A stretch of DNA of 64,000 bases from Proteobacteria bacterium UBA7415 (GCA_002470515.1 DKML01000001.1:1-64000); one strand, 5' to 3'. Shown: positions 27,549 through 36,731, counted from the first letter of the stretch. Made by a program: numbers and translations. The notes: generated by a model not told the origin, from the letters alone.

Positions 27549-27886
27549 TGGAACAAGCCCCTCTTAAGTTTAGTAAGAAATGGCGTAGTTGTTGACGCGA
27601 GAACGCGTTTTAGTACAATTTAGGCTGTTAAAACTATTAGCATTTATTTGTAAATTACTCTTTACACCCGCAAAAATTGCTGTATCGTTCCACTCAGCAC
27701 TAAAGTTCAGCAAGTTTAGACCCCCGTTATACGTATATTTCCTCAAGCACATCCTTCTAGTTTTAGCAGTTTGTTCCTTCAGAAAGTTTTTACCTGTTCC
27801 GAGTTCTTAAATTTTCGCTCCAATTTTTTTAGCTACAACCGCCTTTCGAGGCAAAATTTATTAAAAACTTATTATAGGTATTAAAC
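27549..27886 (+). promoter_or_regulatory. promoter and long 5' leader of the cold-shock gene
   Basis: TTGACG (27592-27597) and TACAAT (27614-27619) are spaced by 16 bp. They predict a transcript start near 27626 and a leader of about 260 nt before the ATG at 27887. A long AT-rich leader is the hallmark of cspA-type thermosensing mRNAs. Open frames in the leader are short and unsupported. Confidence 0.6.
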
Positions 27887-28096
27887 ATGTCTACAAAAAC
27901 TACTGGAACCGTTAAATGGTTCAACGAAACTAAAGGCTTTGGATTTATCGAACAAGAGTCAGGTCCTGACGTATTCGCACACTACAGTGCAATTCTAGAT
28001 TCAGGCTTCAAGACTTTGCAAGAAGGCCAAAAAGTTGAGTTTAACTTGACTGAAGGCGCTAAAGGCCCACAAGCTGAAGCAATTGTTGCTCTGTAA
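27887..28096 (+). CDS. cold-shock protein, CspA family
   Basis: This 69-residue single OB-fold protein has both RNA-binding motifs: KGFGFIEQ (RNP1) and VFAHYSAI (RNP2; the usual His is followed by Tyr instead of Phe). It binds single-stranded nucleic acid and acts as an RNA chaperone. The length is exactly the family norm. It is preceded by a long leader and followed by a strong terminator. Confidence 0.95.
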   Translation: MSTKTTGTVKWFNETKGFGFIEQESGPDVFAHYSAILDSGFKTLQEGQKVEFNLTEGAKGPQAEAIVAL

Positions 28097-28163
28097 ATCT
28101 TTATAGATTTAGACCAATAAAAAGTTTAAAGGTGTTTGCTTAGCTCATATCTTTAGACTGCTT

Positions 28164-28202
28164 AAAAAGCCCAATGACTATTTTAGTTGTTGGGCTTTTT
28201 TT
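28164..28202 (+). terminator. rho-independent terminator of the cold-shock gene
   Basis: AAAAAGCCCAA pairs with TTGGGCTTTTT. The loop can extend the stem through GACTA / TAGTT, and a run of T residues follows to 28202. Confidence 0.9.
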
Positions 28203-28397
28203 ATGGGTGTTTGGTTTTTAGAAACTCTAATGGCAGAGCAAACTGTCTTAGCAAGTTAGTTGATCCTAATAATCCATGCTAGGGTATTCCTAGGGTTCGG
28301 ACGTTGTCGGATTTATCTGCGTATTGAAAGAACACCGCTGAACATGCGTTGCTCTCAATTGCTCCGCATCAATTAGACTCAATTTTGGAATAGCGTA

Positions 28398-28921
28398 ATG
28401 ATTAGAACTAGCTTTCGTCTCTTCGTATTTATATCGGCCGTATCGACGGCATCATTCGCAATTGCGCAAAACAAAGTCGTGATCGTTCCAATGGCAGGTG
28501 ATGATGTTGCACTGGCTCAAGAGCATTACCGGTATGCGGGATTGGCGGCATTGACGTCACCTGGGTTTTATACGGGATGTAGCTCGCCTTCGTTCAATAC
28601 GCCCAGCCAAGTAACCCAAGTGGTTCTTGCGGCTCACGGGTCCGCTAGGTGACATGGACACTAGACGTTCGGGTTTCTAAAGACTTTGGGGGTTTTGTAT
28701 CAATAACTGGTTCAGCTGAATCCTTTAGCTCATCGGACGGCGACGAATCTTCAAACATAGGTACTCACAAAATACTAACGTTGGACCCAGACTCAACTTA
28801 TCGGTTTGATGTAGCTATGACAAACTTGACTTCACCAATCAATTTTTGCGAGTTAGTGATGTCGGTTAGTTACAAACAACCAGAAGGGCAAAGTATTTTG
28901 ACCTTAACGCCACCGGTGTAA
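28398..28921 (+). pseudogene. exported protein, probably frameshifted
   Basis: The first frame (28398-28652) encodes a signal peptide (MIRTSFRLFVFISAVSTASFAIA-Q), then NKVVIVPMAGDDVALA, and stops at TGA 28650-28652. A second frame (GTG at 28649 to 28921) begins across that stop and encodes a beta-rich acidic domain (TWTLDVRVSKDFGGFVSITG, LDPDSTYRFDV, ELVMSVSY) without a signal. A single exported protein broken by a frameshift near 28600-28650 is the simplest reading. A coupled GTGA overlap of two genes is possible but would leave the second product unsecreted. I recognise no family. Confidence 0.5.
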
Positions 28922-28960
28922 CTGGTACGCACTCCTAGCGCTAAGCTCTTGAATCACTAA

Positions 28961-28997
28961 AACGAGAAAGACCCGTGTGATGCGGGTCTTTTTCGTT
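28961..28997. terminator. bidirectional terminator
   Basis: AACGAGAAAGACCCG pairs with CGGGTCTTTTTCGTT (one G-T pair, 7-nt loop). T runs lie on both strands, so it can end the plus-strand gene at 28921 and the minus-strand antitoxin gene at 29012. Confidence 0.9.
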
Positions 28998-29011
28998 TTT
29001 TTTCAGAGCTA

Positions 29012-29314
29012 TCAAGCCGCGTATTCTCGCAACGGTCCGAAGTTAAAATTAGAATTTTGTTTTGCGCTCTCTAGCTCATAGTGACTTTGCAGATTTATCC
29101 AAAATTCAGAAGTTGTGTCAAAGGCATTAGAAAACCGCAGTGCGGTATCACCAGTAATCCTGCGATGACCATTAATAATGCTGGTCACGCGGTTTGTTGG
29201 AACTTCGATATGCTTCGCCAATCTATTGGCACTAATACCCAACGGCTTTAAGAACTCTTCTAGTAAAATTTCCCCAGGATGAATTGGGTCAATGGTAATC
29301 GCAGATTTCGACAT
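29012..29314 (-). CDS. higA: HigA-family antitoxin (HTH)
   Basis: A 100-residue XRE-type helix-turn-helix antitoxin of the HigA addiction-module family. It has the opening IHPGEILLEEFLKPLGIS, the HTH NRLAKHIEVPTNRVTSIINGHRRIT and FWINLQSHYELE. It neutralises the co-encoded toxin and represses the operon. It lies downstream of the toxin with a 26-bp overlap, the order typical of higBA. It sits directly beside the downstream end of the pilus operon, in the same orientation. Confidence 0.9.
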   Translation of the reverse strand: MSKSAITIDPIHPGEILLEEFLKPLGISANRLAKHIEVPTNRVTSIINGHRRITGDTALRFSNAFDTTSEFWINLQSHYELESAKQNSNFNFGPLREYAA

Positions 29315-29567
29315 TTTCTATTTCTCCTTCGTTCCAATTAAAACAGATTCGCCATTGTCGGTTGACTCGTATCGAATGTTGCCCCTTACGATCACCTATG
29401 AGTGCCTCTAATTGATTTCCAGGTGGAGCCCTCAAATCTTTTATGTGTGCTGCTGAATGAAGCATCAACAACTTTCTAACAGCTATACGTTGGATCGCTG
29501 AATAACGCTTAGATGATCTTAACTCGAACAGCTTTTGTGTGTCTTTATCAGCAAAGCTATTAATCAT
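29289..29567 (-). CDS. higB: HigB/RelE-type toxin
   Basis: This 92-residue protein has the HigB layout: start with FADKDTQKLFE, then KLLMLHSAAHIKDLRAPPGNQLEALIGDRKGQHSIRVNRQWRICF in the core, whose diagnostic blocks are PPGNQLE and HSIRVNRQWRICF. The end is VEICDYH, where the last His is a conserved catalytic-type residue. HigB cleaves mRNA on the ribosome. It forms a bicistronic operon with the HigA gene. Confidence 0.9.
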   Translation of the reverse strand: MINSFADKDTQKLFELRSSKRYSAIQRIAVRKLLMLHSAAHIKDLRAPPGNQLEALIGDRKGQHSIRVNRQWRICFNWNEGEIENVEICDYH

Positions 29568-29641
29568 GAGTGATATTATTCTGTTATACGTAACACGTAA
29601 AGTTTAAATTTCAAATAAAATGCACGAAGCACAACTTCACA

Positions 29642-30127
29642 CTAAATAATACGAATATTCGCACGCACTTTGCCTACATAAGCATCGCCCGCTTCACTGG
29701 GACCGGTGCGTCCAGTGTTGTATTGGCGGAGTGATTGATCTAAACAATCGTCGTCAATTTCTTCACCACAGACTCTATCGACTATTTCCTTAAAAATTGC
29801 TGAGCCAATCATTACGTTGTTACAGGGATCAATCGTAGTCACTGTAGAGGCGCCCATGCGTTCTATATGCCAACTATTAACCTGCATCAGTCCAACACTA
29901 ATATTCACGCTATGCTCGAGTGATGCCGTACCAACGGCGATTGCGTATTCGATTTCTTCGATGTTTTTGGGTAATAAATAGTAGCCGCTATAGTCGTAAC
30001 TGCCCGAGAGGGCATAAACGTATCCCGAGCTTTCTGTTAGGACGATGGCTTCGATAATAGGCGCAGGTATGTTGGGTACTGCACATGCCATCACTAATTG
30101 CGTTAAGGCGTCGCCCACTAACCTCAT
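29642..30127 (-). CDS. lytic transglycosylase of the pilus locus (PilT/BfpH/VirB1-like)
   Basis: A 161-residue SLT-type lytic transglycosylase. The catalytic Glu is E32 in VLTESSG; the following GLMQVN block and the C-terminal QYNTG complete the fold. Such enzymes open peptidoglycan locally for assembly of a trans-envelope pilus. There is no obvious cleavable signal, but the start overlaps the upstream prepilin by four bases. It is the last gene of the pilus operon, the place of PilT in the plasmid R64 set. Confidence 0.85.
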   Translation of the reverse strand: MRLVGDALTQLVMACAVPNIPAPIIEAIVLTESSGYVYALSGSYDYSGYYLLPKNIEEIEYAIAVGTASLEHSVNISVGLMQVNSWHIERMGASTVTTIDPCNNVMIGSAIFKEIVDRVCGEEIDDDCLDQSLRQYNTGRTGPSEAGDAYVGKVRANIRII

Positions 30128-30798
30128 TCGTTGACATATTCGTAGTTGGTGGCCGATATCAGGCCTGTTTCAACAGTTTCGGTTATAACTTTTTCAGTCG
30201 CTCTAACCTCAACCGTTTCAACTGACTGCGCATGGACCGCATTCGCATCAAATAAATTATTCATATCCATCTCAATATTACCCGTCATCGGTTTATCTCC
30301 GTTGTGTAAAAAGAACGCATCGTGTGCGACTTCATACCCTGGCCGTAGCGCAGTAACAGTAATTGTTTTAAGAGCGGTGTTGTAGCTTGCTAGCGGACCC
30401 CATTCGCGAGCTATTGCCTGGGCGTTTACTGAACTATTCACCTCGGTAGTAATCTCGACTGAATCGCCCAATGCGGCGAGTTGATAGGCATTTCCGAAAC
30501 CGTTATTAAAGCGACGTGAACCGTCAATAGTGTATCCCGGCAACAAGCCTGCAGTGAGCAAAGCATCCATATCAGCGGGCCATGAGCTGCCGCCTTGCAC
30601 ATAGAATGCTTTTGCGGCATTGGCTATTTCGTAAAATCCGCGAAGTGTGTATTGCTCTGCTACAGTCTCGGTGTATTCATCTCTCAATGGAATAAACTGG
30701 ATCGTCAACAGGGTAAGTACGCTTAGTACAATGGCTAGCTCAAGCATCGAAAAGCCTGCTTGTTTTTTGATACTGGAGTGTTTGGCTACATTAAACAT
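30124..30798 (-). CDS. PilV-like minor prepilin
   Basis: A 224-residue prepilin with a type IV cleavage site after Gly in KKQAGFSMLELAIVLS, with the required Glu at +5. After the pilin-type helix comes a globular domain, then MTGNIEMDMNNLFDANAVHA. A GN-(M)-NN-(I/L)-NA block of this kind also occurs in the constant region of the PilV tip adhesins of R64-like pili. No shufflon segments or recombinase are seen. It overlaps both neighbours, so it is tightly coupled. A tip or adhesin role is an inference. Confidence 0.75.
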   Translation of the reverse strand: MFNVAKHSSIKKQAGFSMLELAIVLSVLTLLTIQFIPLRDEYTETVAEQYTLRGFYEIANAAKAFYVQGGSSWPADMDALLTAGLLPGYTIDGSRRFNNGFGNAYQLAALGDSVEITTEVNSSVNAQAIAREWGPLASYNTALKTITVTALRPGYEVAHDAFFLHNGDKPMTGNIEMDMNNLFDANAVHAQSVETVEVRATEKVITETVETGLISATNYEYVNE

Positions 30799-31397
30799 AG
30801 TCTTTTTTCAATTGGGTAAGCCGCTCCCGATGGCGTTTGAGGAGCTGTATCTTGATAGAAAAGTTCTTCACTAAGATAAGAAAACTCGTCGCGGTATTGT
30901 CTAGATCTTTCTGGGCTCAAGATGATTCGAATTCGCGTCTCTGTTTGTGTTGAATGAAGCGGATAGAGCAACTTCAAAACAGTCAGCGTTTTTGGAAAAA
31001 CACTCGACGCGTCAATTATGGCAGCTCCATTTCGCCAACCTATAAACCGCCATACTATGTTGGTGTTGGGTGAGCTAATATTGTTAGCCGTTTTTATCAA
31101 GGGTAGGGTTAGTGTTTTGGAAAAGCCTATATCCGTTAGCTTTACGGCTCCAGAGTTTATGAAATCAACGATATCTAATTGTGCATTTACAGGCAGAATC
31201 TGACTGGTTAAGGTTGAACCATCACTTGTATCTGTATCATCCAAGCAACGTTGCCGAGCGTAAGAAAACATAACTTTCTCAACTTTTTTAGCTTCGGTAA
31301 AAATCAATAGATCTTGAGTCGGCGTGGTCCAACGCGCTAAAGCAACTAATGCCATTAAAGCAATAAGCGAAACTACAATTATGTATTGCTGAGCCAT
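30786..31397 (-). CDS. unknown membrane-anchored protein of the pilus locus
   Basis: A 203-residue protein with an N-terminal hydrophobic helix (MAQQYIIVVSLIALMALVAL) that lacks the Gly-Phe/Glu+5 prepilin site. It may therefore be a non-processed pilin-like or bitopic protein. The rest is mixed alpha/beta with two Cys (RQRC and RLCLM at the very end). Its 3' end overlaps the PilV-like gene by 13 bases, and it lies between the major pilin and that gene. I do not recognise a family. Confidence 0.7.
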   Translation of the reverse strand: MAQQYIIVVSLIALMALVALARWTTPTQDLLIFTEAKKVEKVMFSYARQRCLDDTDTSDGSTLTSQILPVNAQLDIVDFINSGAVKLTDIGFSKTLTLPLIKTANNISSPNTNIVWRFIGWRNGAAIIDASSVFPKTLTVLKLLYPLHSTQTETRIRIILSPERSRQYRDEFSYLSEELFYQDTAPQTPSGAAYPIEKRLCLM

Positions 31398-31450
31398 AGA
31401 TCGTAACTTCGCTTATGCTTGCATGGTTGAATTTAGGTTAGGTCCAACCT

Positions 31451-31939
31451 TTATTCAATAGTAAGTAGAAGGCGTGGGCCAACCGACGCGTCCGTGCCTG
31501 TCGTTGCATTAGCCGCTGCGCAAAATGCGCTTGCCACTCCATCCGCCGACTCACCGTATCTTGATTTCAACGAAGCACACGCTGCATTACCATCGGTGTC
31601 GTACATCATTAATGCATCAGCGTTGCCTGCGGTTGGATCAACATCCACGTTCAAACCATAGGCATTTTCTGCGATACCGTCTGTAAACGGCTCTATGTCA
31701 TAACCATTGCTGGCCATTTCATCCATTGCAATACCACTGTAATCGTTATTGGCGATTCGATAGAGCTTTGCGGCATTGACAATTTTAGAGACTTCCAAAA
31801 TCGCTGAGTTTTTCTTAGAAGAGCTAAAGAACCCAGAGGATGCCGATACAACTGCGATGGTTGCGATTGCAATTGCCGCAACGATTGCAACATATTCGAT
31901 TGCGGTAAAACCCTGTATAGATGCTTTCTTGTAAATCAT
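31451..31939 (-). CDS. type IVb major pilin
   Basis: A 162-residue prepilin with a short leader (MIYKKASIQG) and cleavage before FTAIEYVAIVAAI, with Glu at +5. The C-terminal part holds two Cys (NAACASLK and SAFCAAAN) that can form the disulfide loop of type IV pilins. Its position after the inner-membrane platform gene is that of PilS in R64. It is flanked by the operon's larger gaps (about 110 bp upstream, AT-rich), which may let it be expressed at a separate level. Confidence 0.85.
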   Translation of the reverse strand: MIYKKASIQGFTAIEYVAIVAAIAIATIAVVSASSGFFSSSKKNSAILEVSKIVNAAKLYRIANNDYSGIAMDEMASNGYDIEPFTDGIAENAYGLNVDVDPTAGNADALMMYDTDGNAACASLKSRYGESADGVASAFCAAANATTGTDASVGPRLLLTIE

Positions 31940-32048
31940 TATTATTCCCCTTTTTGTTATGAGACTTCTATTGGTGTAATAGCTTTAATTTGTAAAACTT
32001 TTGGTTGTATAACTTTTAATTGTTAACTTACTAATTACTTGTGCCGTG

Positions 32049-33119
32049 TTACAACGCATCTGTTCCTGCTTGCATCACTTGCACAAATTCGAATAAGCCC
32101 AGTATCAGCATCAAAGACATAATCATAGTTAATGCTAATGTGAGACGGCCTAAGCGCTTAAAGTTGCGGTTTAAGAGCACACCGGCAATGTATTGAGTTA
32201 CGCCAAAACTGCTCGCTAACTCATCGGGTGTGTCGTCGGCTGCATTGAGTTCTACTAGGTGGTAATTTTGATCGGATAACACTCGCCCACGAAAACTAGG
32301 AATAGACGACTCGCCATCCACTAGCTCGGCCAATACCCACAACAGACGAGTATTTTTAAAATGGGAGGTAGCGTAGATGTCCGCGAGTATTTGCACTGTG
32401 TCTTGAATAGGGATGCGTTGACGCATAAAGGCCGCGACGATTCCGCAGACGTCATACTCGAACTTGAGGTCGTACAAATTAAATAGAAAGAACTTCTGCG
32501 CAAGGGTTCTGTCTTCAACGTTGGTTATGGTCTGACGGAAATACAGATAGACAATAGAAAACACGATCAAAGCTATCGCTACGTAAGGGCCATAGTGCAA
32601 AACAAAGTTACCTATTTTGAACAACATCATGTCGGTACTACTCTTACCGACCTGAACCAATACGTTGTTATAAGTGTCTTGATGTGCGGCAGACAAATAC
32701 ACCATAAAACCGAAAAGGTACGCCGAGGCAATAATGTAAACAACGTTTGCAAAGACTACTGTGCGCCAGAAAGAAACGTCCTCGCTGGTACTTTCTCTTA
32801 AATAAGCCACCGCTTGTATCAGCCCTTCGCGACCATTAAGCGACTCACTTTCGGCTAGCAACTTCGCCTCCATTGTAGAAAAGTGCCCTAGGCTGTCCCA
32901 ATACTCGGCAATTGGCTTTCCATCACGAAACGCATCCAACGCCAACCCGGCAACATCGCCAACAACTGGTGTATAGGGGTGAGCATGCATGGATTCTAAT
33001 ATTCGGCTCATTGGAGTACCGCTTTCCAGTTGAGTCGCAAATACCATCAAAAAGGTATGTCGCTCGCCGAAGTCGAACAGTATGTAGCGGTTTTGCCAGT
33101 TCAAGAGCGCCCTAAGCAT
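32049..33119 (-). CDS. pilus inner-membrane platform protein (GspF/PilR/TcpE-like)
   Basis: A 356-residue protein of the type II secretion F family. It has a soluble N-domain (MVFATQLESGTPMSRILESM), a pair of helices near 125-145 and 170-192, a second soluble domain and a C-terminal helix near 330-350. It anchors the assembly ATPase in the membrane. Its start overlaps the ATPase gene by eight bases. The single-domain layout with three or four helices matches other type IVb platform proteins. Confidence 0.85.
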   Translation of the reverse strand: MLRALLNWQNRYILFDFGERHTFLMVFATQLESGTPMSRILESMHAHPYTPVVGDVAGLALDAFRDGKPIAEYWDSLGHFSTMEAKLLAESESLNGREGLIQAVAYLRESTSEDVSFWRTVVFANVVYIIASAYLFGFMVYLSAAHQDTYNNVLVQVGKSSTDMMLFKIGNFVLHYGPYVAIALIVFSIVYLYFRQTITNVEDRTLAQKFFLFNLYDLKFEYDVCGIVAAFMRQRIPIQDTVQILADIYATSHFKNTRLLWVLAELVDGESSIPSFRGRVLSDQNYHLVELNAADDTPDELASSFGVTQYIAGVLLNRNFKRLGRLTLALTMIMSLMLILGLFEFVQVMQAGTDAL

Positions 33120-34755
33120 TGATTGCTCCAGCGCGAAGTGCCGCCACTACATTGCTTCGTTTAAACGGATCGATTTTATCTTCGACCAAAGTAGGATCAA
33201 ACATACCCTGCATAACTTTGTTAGCGGCATGACTGTGTTTGGTGTAGATGCCTTGGGATTCCATATACTCACTAATAAGGTAGTGTTGCTTGCAGGCAAC
33301 GAGCTTGCGCACATCTTGAGTCATCTCCAACACTTCAGCGATGAGCGTGATCCCTTTTATTCCGGTTTTACGACACGCACTACAACCATCAAAATTTCTA
33401 TAGAAGATTTGGTGACCTTCGAAGATTTCGCCGTAATGGCCTGTTTTAACCTGATTGTCGTACGCGGACATATTGGGCTTATGCATGAAGGGCCGCTTAC
33501 ACTTTTCGCACAGAATGGGTACAAGATTCTGCGACACCACGCCGTTGAGAAAACCTTCTACGGATAAATCATCTCGCTCCATACCAAGCTTAATGGCCCG
33601 AGGAAACGCCGCCGCGATACTATTTGTATGCATGGTCGTCATTACTGACGTTCCTGCGTAGGCCAAAGACGTAGCGGCGTGCGCCGTTTGTTGGGACCTG
33701 ATCTCACCGACAATTAGATAATCAGGGTCTTGGCGAACCATGTCTTTCATTACGCGGCCCATTTCGCTGTCGTTATCGTTGGCTACTTCAAAGTGAGACA
33801 CGTTGGGTAGAACCACTTCAATTGGGTCCGCAACTTCACACACTGCATATTCGCGCGGGATGTGTGCCATGATTGTTGTTAGCGTTGTTGATTTTCCTGA
33901 GTTAGTCGGCCCGGTGATCAACAACAAGCCTTGGTGCTTGTCGGTAACTCTTCGTAAATGCGCTAATTGGTTAGCGGTATAACCAGCCACCTCAAGGGGT
34001 AACAATTCTTTGATATTGCGTATACGGGACACAACTGTAACGCCGCGCTTCTCTGGGCTTGAGTTGGCACGAACCATAAACTCCGCTCCAGTCTCAGTGT
34101 TGTATTTAAACGACGTATCAATCGATTGCTGCATCGAAAAATCTTTGCCGCCTTTCGTGGTATTGAACATGGCCGTAATAATTCGCTTAGCCGTGCTTGC
34201 CTCAACAATTTCATGTGGTCGGAGCAACTGATTCACTCGAAAAAGAATTATCGCCTCTGACTCACGATAACGAATATGGATATCACTCGCCCTCTGACGT
34301 ATCGCTTCAAGAAACAACTGGTTAATTTTCTCGTTATCTAACATTGCGATGCCAGATGTCTGTGCTTTACTAAGCCCTTCTATATAGGACTGATAAATCG
34401 TTTCTGAAACATAAAAGAGCTGTACGGCATGTCCGTCGGACATGCTCTTACACAATGCAATTAGATGGTTTAACGCCTGAGCTGGAGAGCTTTGTAACCT
34501 GGGCTTTACTGCAAAGACCTCGTGTTGCTTGGTGACCAAACAATGAAGAGAGGGGTTCTTGTCTAAAATGATTTTAATGCGCGCGTCGGTACTAGGCGTT
34601 TTAGCAAGTATCAATCGATAATCGCCCACTTCACCTTCGCGGTGTACGACTACATCTCGCTCAATTCTTGCTACGCCCGCTTTGGAGCGCACAGCTGTCT
34701 TAGCCGGTTTTGTGGCTCGACTGGGCTTAGTTATAGAGCGATCAAACCACCCCAT
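33112..34755 (-). CDS. pilus assembly ATPase (PilQ/BfpD/GspE-like)
   Basis: A hexameric secretion ATPase that powers pilin polymerisation. Visible motifs: Walker A GPTNSGKST near residue 285, an Asp box (VCEVADPIE), Walker B YLIVGEIRS, a His box (TTMHTN), and a tetracysteine zinc site formed by CEKC and CSAC. The ATG at 34755 follows the stop of the upstream gene within a few bases. It is preferred over an ATG at 34788 because GAGTGGGA precedes it and the longer form would overlap the neighbour. Confidence 0.9.
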   Translation of the reverse strand: MGWFDRSITKPSRATKPAKTAVRSKAGVARIERDVVVHREGEVGDYRLILAKTPSTDARIKIILDKNPSLHCLVTKQHEVFAVKPRLQSSPAQALNHLIALCKSMSDGHAVQLFYVSETIYQSYIEGLSKAQTSGIAMLDNEKINQLFLEAIRQRASDIHIRYRESEAIILFRVNQLLRPHEIVEASTAKRIITAMFNTTKGGKDFSMQQSIDTSFKYNTETGAEFMVRANSSPEKRGVTVVSRIRNIKELLPLEVAGYTANQLAHLRRVTDKHQGLLLITGPTNSGKSTTLTTIMAHIPREYAVCEVADPIEVVLPNVSHFEVANDNDSEMGRVMKDMVRQDPDYLIVGEIRSQQTAHAATSLAYAGTSVMTTMHTNSIAAAFPRAIKLGMERDDLSVEGFLNGVVSQNLVPILCEKCKRPFMHKPNMSAYDNQVKTGHYGEIFEGHQIFYRNFDGCSACRKTGIKGITLIAEVLEMTQDVRKLVACKQHYLISEYMESQGIYTKHSHAANKVMQGMFDPTLVEDKIDPFKRSNVVAALRAGAINA

Positions 34756-34756
34756 G

Positions 34757-35467
34757 TTATTCCCACTCCATTTTTCTGATCTCACCAATATCGCTACGTA
34801 GGGTTATCTCGTATACGGGCCTTGCGTGTCTTTTCTCGCTGGTGCGTACGACAACGACAGAAGCAAGTTTAAAACGGGTGCCGTTTATTTCGACCTGGCC
34901 GCCAACGTAAACAACTTCTGGGGCTCTCTTGCCAACGAGAAATATTACTTTCGTAGGCCGTGCAGGATTTTCGTAGCTTCTTACGGCAATCGGCTTAATG
35001 TGCTCATTGGATTGCGGGGGAATTACGGCCGCTAAAAGCGGTTTCGGTTGGAGTGTTACTGGGTTTGCACTAACACTCCGCTGCGGCTCACTGACCGCGC
35101 TCTCGGCCCTCGCAGCCTTTATACGGGCAGTCTCGCTTTCGAATAGACTGGTGAGTGTTTCTCGCGCAGTTTTATCTACACTCAATAAAAGCTTGGCCTG
35201 ATCGGCGCGTGTTCCTAAAAGGGCAAGATCACTCAAAGTTGAGTTGATGCTGGTTAACAAGCCATGAACCTCGCGAATGTTTTGGGTCGCTAGTTCTTGT
35301 TCAGAAGGTGTGTATGCTTTCTCTCGTTCCATTACTGGCGAGACGCGTTCTAATTGAGCGTTTCGTGCTTGACGTTCCGCGACCGGGTCCGACTGAGCAA
35401 CTGCAAAGCTAAGCATAGAAAACTCAAGAATGATGGCCACGGCGCTTATTACAATTTTATTGAACAT
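34757..35467 (-). CDS. PilP-like pilus biogenesis protein
   Basis: A 236-residue exported protein with a signal peptide (cleaved near FAVA-QS). It continues with a helical coiled region (about 40-110), a Pro-rich linker, and a small beta domain near the C-terminus (PEVVYVGGQVEINGTRF...). By position, between the PilO-like and ATPase genes, and by layout it corresponds to PilP of the R64 system. Sequence similarity alone would not prove it. It probably links the inner-membrane complex to the secretin. Confidence 0.7.
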   Translation of the reverse strand: MFNKIVISAVAIILEFSMLSFAVAQSDPVAERQARNAQLERVSPVMEREKAYTPSEQELATQNIREVHGLLTSINSTLSDLALLGTRADQAKLLLSVDKTARETLTSLFESETARIKAARAESAVSEPQRSVSANPVTLQPKPLLAAVIPPQSNEHIKPIAVRSYENPARPTKVIFLVGKRAPEVVYVGGQVEINGTRFKLASVVVVRTSEKRHARPVYEITLRSDIGEIRKMEWE

Positions 35468-35469
35468 GT

Positions 35470-36729
35470 TTATCCTCTTCCAACTAATCGCATTTGAATG
35501 TTTATTTGAACAGAACTCGGGCCGTCAAAGCTCAACCGCAGTGCTTGTGTGTACGATGGAATTCCGATCATCAAATTCGCTAATTCGTATAAGCTTCGTG
35601 TCGAGTTGTATTCGCCAACAATATTGATTTCGCCTTCTTTGATTCCGTAAGCATTTAGTGCAGGTGTTTGACTCGATCCAGAGAAACCCAAACGAGGTAG
35701 GGCAGACTGCATAGTTACCAAATAATTTTCGTAAACTTCTAAGCCAAACTGTAACACGCTTGGCACATCTCGACCGAGCACCAGCTTTACAGACCAAGTT
35801 GATTGGTTTTCTGATTCTGTGCTTACCGCATTTGCAGCGGACAAAGCAACCTGATAGCTAGGGAGTATTCCCTGTAGTTTATGATGGTCGTAAAACTGTA
35901 TAGACGTTTGTTGCTTCACATTGCCGTGCAGCTTTACTTCTCCTCCACCGATCTCAACGAGAGTCAGCCCGTTGTTTAGGTAGTATTCCAAATGGTCTTC
36001 TAACCAACTGGCGTAAACACGCAACTGCTCTACGGAACTATCCTTGCCTACTTTGGGAGGAATTACGGCGGCTCTTTTTTGCTGTTCTATTCGCTCTTGC
36101 TCAGATTGATAGGCTCTATAAAAATAAAGACTTACCAACAAGGTTAAAATAAGAACCACACTAATGATTAGCCTCCTGATCTGTGCTGGATGCCTATAAC
36201 CCGCTGCAGAAAAAGCCTTGGTCTCAGTTTGAAAAAGGTGGGCTTTTGTAACCCCTCTGCCCCTTAATAGAAGGGTCGCGTCTATGATGCGTATCCCCAT
36301 CTCGTTTGCGCCCTTTACTCCCTGTAGCGCAATAACTTCGTTCTGACCTAAGTCATTCGAATCAAACTGCTCTATAGGCACCAACTCTTCGCGAATGACA
36401 AAACCAGAAGCCAAGTTTGCTAGATAGTAGGTTTGTCCAAATTGAGCAATTATTGTTTCGTCTTCTAACTGGTACACCACCGCCATATGTTCGATCTGAG
36501 ACGAGAGCGATACACCGGCTACACGCGACACTTTTAGTCCTGTTGGTGTAAATAAGCAGTAACGCGTTCCTTGTGCTTTTATAAAGCGAACGTAAAGATT
36601 TACTCGCTCACGGGCGGGAAGCTGCGGGTCCGCTATTTCCATTTTCGGATTAAGAACCACCGGCACCCGAACACCCGATACCGGATCAACTATTCTCTGG
36701 GTACTATAATTTTCTCCCTTACCAAACAT
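35470..36729 (-). CDS. PilO-like inner-membrane pilus protein
   Basis: A 419-residue protein with a cytoplasmic N-terminal half, one transmembrane helix at about 185-208 (RLIISVVLILTLLVSLYFY), then a Lys/Gln-rich stretch and a periplasmic domain. This bitopic plan and the gene order (secretin, this gene, PilP-like, ATPase) match PilO of R64-type pili. It lies two bases after the secretin gene. The assignment is by layout and context. Confidence 0.7.
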   Translation of the reverse strand: MFGKGENYSTQRIVDPVSGVRVPVVLNPKMEIADPQLPARERVNLYVRFIKAQGTRYCLFTPTGLKVSRVAGVSLSSQIEHMAVVYQLEDETIIAQFGQTYYLANLASGFVIREELVPIEQFDSNDLGQNEVIALQGVKGANEMGIRIIDATLLLRGRGVTKAHLFQTETKAFSAAGYRHPAQIRRLIISVVLILTLLVSLYFYRAYQSEQERIEQQKRAAVIPPKVGKDSSVEQLRVYASWLEDHLEYYLNNGLTLVEIGGGEVKLHGNVKQQTSIQFYDHHKLQGILPSYQVALSAANAVSTESENQSTWSVKLVLGRDVPSVLQFGLEVYENYLVTMQSALPRLGFSGSSQTPALNAYGIKEGEINIVGEYNSTRSLYELANLMIGIPSYTQALRLSFDGPSSVQINIQMRLVGRG

Positions 36730-36731
36730 GA

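Noticed and set aside
30124..30798. Shufflon at the PilV-like gene
   Set aside because: No inverted repeats or site-specific recombinase were seen within or after the gene.
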